From: an uncultured Verrucomicrobiales bacterium
GTDB lineage: Bacteria > Verrucomicrobiota > Verrucomicrobiia > Verrucomicrobiales > Akkermansiaceae
Reading direction: 5' to 3'
DNA length: 24,618 nt
Assembly: GCA_937916135.1 (NCBI GenBank)
Contig: CALFTQ010000047.1
Span: 1-24,618, forward strand
The notes under the pieces were generated by a model, which ran no database searches, was not told the origin of the DNA, and saw only the letters and a program-made list of their open reading frames with translations. Shown here piece by piece: positions 21,655-24,618 of this stretch. The translations under genes and the position numbers were made by a program. The stretch's first letter is position 1; every line of letters begins with the position of its first letter.

Positions 21655-24465
21655 TCAGGAGAGTGCTTCCGTGGCCTTGGCAACGAGTTCATCCTTGGCG
21701 GAGATATCCTTGCCGGAGCCGCGGGCCATATCGGCCTTGCCGCCGCCCTTGCCGCCCACAATGGGAGCCAGCGTGCGGATGAGATCGCCGGCCTTCAGAC
21801 CGGCAGCCTGGGCCGCCTCGCCACAGTAGGCACCCAGGGAAAGGCTGGCTCCGTCATCCGCCACCAGGAAGGCGGCAGCAGCGTAGTGGCGCTTGCGCAG
21901 ACCATTGAAGAGCTCGGTGAGCAGTTCATTGCCCCCCTCGGCGCAGACCACCACATTGCCCCCGGTCAGCTTCTCGGCCAGCAGCGCATCGGCAGCACCG
22001 GCAGCGGCAGCCACCTGGGCCTTCTTCAGCTGCTTCTCGGCCTCGATGGCGCATTCCTTCAGCTTGTCGCAATAGGCGTTGTAGTCATCCAGCAGGGCGT
22101 TGATGGTGGCGATATCCTTTGCCTCGTGAAGCTTCTGGGCGGGCTTGGCATCGTTGGAAGGCACGGGCACGATGGGCTGGCCCAGGTCGGCCAGCTTGCC
22201 GTTGGCCTCGGTGAGCTTGTCGAGCATTTCCTTGCCCTCGGGGATGCGGGCGGCCACCATATCGCGCACCACCTCGTAGCCGGCGGCACCGGTGGCAGCC
22301 TCGATTCGGCGCACGCCGCTGGCAATGGCGCCTTCGCTCTTAATCTTGAAGAAGCCCAGCTGCTTCGTGCTGGCGGCGTGTGTGCCGCCGCAGAGTTCCA
22401 TGGAAACGCCGTTGAACGCGCCGGCCTCGCCACCCATCTGCACCAGACGCACCACATCGCCGTACTTATCGCCGAAGAACTGGCAGATTTCCGGGTGCTT
22501 CTTGATTTCGGTCATCGGGTACTCATTGCAGACCACGGGCAGGTCCTCGTTAATCCACTGGTTCACCAGCACCTCCACGCGGCGCAGGTCAGCCTTGGAG
22601 ATAGCGCCGCTGTTCACGTCGAAACGCAGGCGGTCGGCATCCACCAGGGAGCCCTGCTGGGCGATATCCTCGCTCACCAGCGTGCGCAGGGCCTTGTGCA
22701 GCAGGTGCGTGGCGCTGTGGTGCGATTCCAGCGCACGGCGGCGTTCCACATCCAGCTGCAGCTCCACGGTGTCGCCCACGGCGGGGGCCACGCCATCGGC
22801 CGTGGAAATCAGGTGGGCGCGGGCCTTGCCAATCTGCTGCACACCGATGACCGGGCAGCTGTCGCCCCCCAGGGAGAGGGTGCCGCCATCGCTCATCTGG
22901 CCACCCATTTCGGCATAGAAGGGGGTCTTGTCCGTAATCACGAAGAGAATGCCCTCAGCCTCGTGCACTTCCGTCACGGTGGCGGTGGTGGCATCCTCAG
23001 TGTAGCCGGTGAACTCGGTCACCTGCTCGGTCTTGAGATCCAGGGCGCGCACCACCTGCTTCTTCTGGGCAGCCTTGGCGCGCTGGCGCTGCTCTTCCAT
23101 GAGCTCGTCGAAGCGGGCGGAATCCACCTCCAGCCCGCGCTCGCGGGCCATGAGGGCGGTCAGGTCAATCGGGAATCCGTAAGTATCGTACAGCTTGAAG
23201 GCGAAATCGCCGGAAACCTTGCCGGTGGAAGCCACTTCCTTATCGAAGAGCTCCAGGCCGCGGTCCAGCGTTTCGTTGAAGCTGGTTTCCTCACGCAGCA
23301 GCACCTCTTTGATGGTGCTCTTGCGGCCCACCAGCTCGGGGAACACGCGGCCCATCTCGCCGGCCAGCGTATCCACCAGCTCGCTCAGGAAAGGCTTTTC
23401 GAGCCCCAGGGTGCGGCCATAGCGCACGGCGCGGCGCAGAATGCGGCGCAGCACATAGTTGCGGCCGTTGTTGCCGGGCAGAATACCATCCGCAATGGAG
23501 AAGCTCAGCGTGCGGATGTGGTCGGCAATCACGCGGAAAGCCACACTCTCGCGCAGCGTTTCCTGCTGCTCCGGGGTGGCGTCCTGTGGGTAGATATCCA
23601 CATACTTGCGGCCGGAAATCTCCTCAATGCGGCTGAAGATGGGGCGGAACACGTCCGTGCTGTAATTCGACACGCGGCGGGAGAAATCCGCGAAGCCCCT
23701 GGTGCACTGCATCATGGCGCAGGCACGCTCGAAGCCCATACCGGTATCCACATGGCAGGCCGGCAGCGGGCGGAAGGTGCCATCGCTCTCGGCATTGTAC
23801 TGAATGAACACGAGGTTCCAGATTTCGATGCACTTGTCGCTGTCGCCATTCACCAGGCGGCCCTGCGTGTCACCCTCGGGGGTCAGGTCCACATGCAGCT
23901 CCGAGCAGGGGCCGCAGGGGCCGGTCTCGCCCATCATCCAGAAATTATCCTTCACGCTGCCGTTCACCACGTGCACCTTCGGGTCCATGCCCTTGGCGGC
24001 AAACAGAGCAGCCCAGGTATCATAGGCCTCCTGGTCAAACTCACCGGGGTCGCCCTTGGACTTATCCGGGGCATACACGGTGGCATACAGACGCTCCACG
24101 GGGAAACCCCAGCGCTCCACGATGAGCTCCCAGGCCCAGGCAATGGCCTCTTTCTTGAAATAGTCGCCGAAGGACCAGTTGCCCAGCATCTCAAAGAAAG
24201 TGTGGTGGTAGGAGTCCTGGCCCACATCCTCCAGGTCATTGTGCTTGCCGCCGGCGCGGATGCACTTCTGCGTGTCGGTGGCGCGGGCGGGTTTCCACGG
24301 CGGGGTCCACACACCCAGGAAATACGGTACAAACTGGTTCATGCCTGCGTTCGTGAAGAGCAGGCCCGGGCTCTGCGGCATGAGTGAGGCGGAAGGCACT
24401 ACGGCATGCTGCTTCTCCTGGAAGAAATCAAGGAAACTCTGGCGAATCTGCGCGGATGTCATCAT
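21655..24465 (-). CDS. alaS: Alanine-tRNA ligase
   Basis: AlaRS activates alanine and charges tRNA-Ala; its editing site clears mischarged Ser and Gly. The 936 residues are somewhat longer than the 876 of E. coli. The class II catalytic domain (about 5-430) includes FTNAGMNQF, the segment before KCIRAGGKHNDLEDVG, and HHTFFEMLGNWSFGDYFK. The editing domain shows its zinc ligands H583-x3-H587 (HSATH) and C692-x3-H696 (CGGTH). The C-Ala domain ends with GGKGGGKADMARGSG. Two adjacent ATGs (24465 and 24462) are possible starts. It leads the alaS-pssA-acyltransferase group. The third, core-only copy of the leader element lies upstream in the same orientation. Confidence 0.97.
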   Translation of the reverse strand: MMTSAQIRQSFLDFFQEKQHAVVPSASLMPQSPGLLFTNAGMNQFVPYFLGVWTPPWKPARATDTQKCIRAGGKHNDLEDVGQDSYHHTFFEMLGNWSFGDYFKKEAIAWAWELIVERWGFPVERLYATVYAPDKSKGDPGEFDQEAYDTWAALFAAKGMDPKVHVVNGSVKDNFWMMGETGPCGPCSELHVDLTPEGDTQGRLVNGDSDKCIEIWNLVFIQYNAESDGTFRPLPACHVDTGMGFERACAMMQCTRGFADFSRRVSNYSTDVFRPIFSRIEEISGRKYVDIYPQDATPEQQETLRESVAFRVIADHIRTLSFSIADGILPGNNGRNYVLRRILRRAVRYGRTLGLEKPFLSELVDTLAGEMGRVFPELVGRKSTIKEVLLREETSFNETLDRGLELFDKEVASTGKVSGDFAFKLYDTYGFPIDLTALMARERGLEVDSARFDELMEEQRQRAKAAQKKQVVRALDLKTEQVTEFTGYTEDATTATVTEVHEAEGILFVITDKTPFYAEMGGQMSDGGTLSLGGDSCPVIGVQQIGKARAHLISTADGVAPAVGDTVELQLDVERRRALESHHSATHLLHKALRTLVSEDIAQQGSLVDADRLRFDVNSGAISKADLRRVEVLVNQWINEDLPVVCNEYPMTEIKKHPEICQFFGDKYGDVVRLVQMGGEAGAFNGVSMELCGGTHAASTKQLGFFKIKSEGAIASGVRRIEAATGAAGYEVVRDMVAARIPEGKEMLDKLTEANGKLADLGQPIVPVPSNDAKPAQKLHEAKDIATINALLDDYNAYCDKLKECAIEAEKQLKKAQVAAAAGAADALLAEKLTGGNVVVCAEGGNELLTELFNGLRKRHYAAAAFLVADDGASLSLGAYCGEAAQAAGLKAGDLIRTLAPIVGGKGGGKADMARGSGKDISAKDELVAKATEALS

Positions 24466-24506
24466 AATGATGGAAGTATGCGGTAAAGATATATTGGTAC
24501 GCGCCT

Positions 24507-24535
24507 AGCATACACCGCTTCCGACCCCATGTAAA
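24507..24535 (-). promoter_or_regulatory. Proposed promoter of alaS
   Basis: On the minus strand, TTTACA (24535-24530) and TATGCT (24512-24507) are 17 nt apart, giving a leader of about 35 nt before the ATG at 24465. No Shine-Dalgarno sequence is seen in that leader. Confidence 0.45.
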
Positions 24536-24568
24536 GCAAATATGCGCGTTTCTCTCCACGTCCCACGC

Positions 24569-24585
24569 GTGTCCCAAAGATTTTG
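24569..24585 (-). repeat. Dispersed leader element, core-only copy 3
   Basis: Read on the minus strand, these 17 bases are CAAAATCTTTGGGACAC, identical to the core of copy 2. They lie 33 nt upstream of the proposed alaS -35 box, in the direction of alaS. The flanks of the longer element are not conserved here. The last ten bases of the window (24609-24618), read on the same strand, are CTTCCAAAAT, which again matches the start of the core; another copy may continue past the edge. Confidence 0.65.
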
Positions 24586-24618
24586 TAGAGAATAGAAATA
24601 TCAGCAACATTTTGGAAG

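Noticed and set aside
21886..24387. Plus-strand frame of 833 codons opposite alaS
   Set aside because: alaS is complete and conserved on the minus strand; the opposite frame is compositional shadow.

Overview
This window looks like chromosomal DNA from a Gram-negative, GC-rich member of the Verrucomicrobiota, possibly an Akkermansia-like gut lineage. That placement is inferred from four things: an LpxI-type lipid A enzyme, a very large secreted GH2 beta-galactosidase with paired discoidin/CBM32-like domains, a giant autotransporter with strand-type repeats, and start codons without Shine-Dalgarno sequences. There is no rRNA or other marker to prove it.

Layout. (1) 1-4600: a repeat-rich leader, then a tight operon for the E1-alpha, E1-beta and E2 subunits of a pyruvate (2-oxoacid) dehydrogenase complex, followed by an LpxI-like UDP-2,3-diacylglucosamine pyrophosphatase with an extra C-terminal segment. 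(2) 4595-5938: a small ribbon-helix-helix protein and the tRNA thiouridylase MnmA. (3) 5924-6419: a non-coding island bounded by two 102-bp inverted copies of a hairpin-array repeat; the left copy contains the last codons of mnmA. (4) 6422-8865, minus strand: a polyprenyl-phosphate sugar transferase, the tRNA methyltransferase TrmL and a DEDDy-type exonuclease in one operon. (5) 8985-13388: a secreted 1467-residue beta-galactosidase with a strong terminator. (6) 13589-18349: an autotransporter with a strong terminator. (7) 18412-18728: a regulatory and repeat region with a large palindrome and a second copy of the leader repeat. (8) 18729-19637: the C-terminal half of an SLC13-type permease. 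(9) 19703-24465, minus strand: alaS, pssA and an acyltransferase-3 membrane protein.

How the genes fit together. The content is mostly central metabolism (pyruvate to acetyl-CoA), envelope construction (lipid A, phosphatidylethanolamine precursor, polysaccharide initiation, membrane acylation), tRNA charging and wobble-base modification, plus two exported proteins suited to handling host or environmental glycans. Promoters of the form TTGNNN/TTTACA-N17-TANNNT can be proposed before pdhA, the RHH gene, the sugar transferase, the beta-galactosidase, the autotransporter, the permease and alaS.

The most unusual material is non-coding. A 55-59 bp element with a 17-bp dyad core recurs in the same orientation upstream of pdhA and the permease, and its core recurs upstream of alaS. 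Separately, a modular array of three different hairpins joined by the constant linker ATATCGT occurs as two inverted copies, directly at the 3' ends of two converging genes. Neither is explained by the coding annotation.
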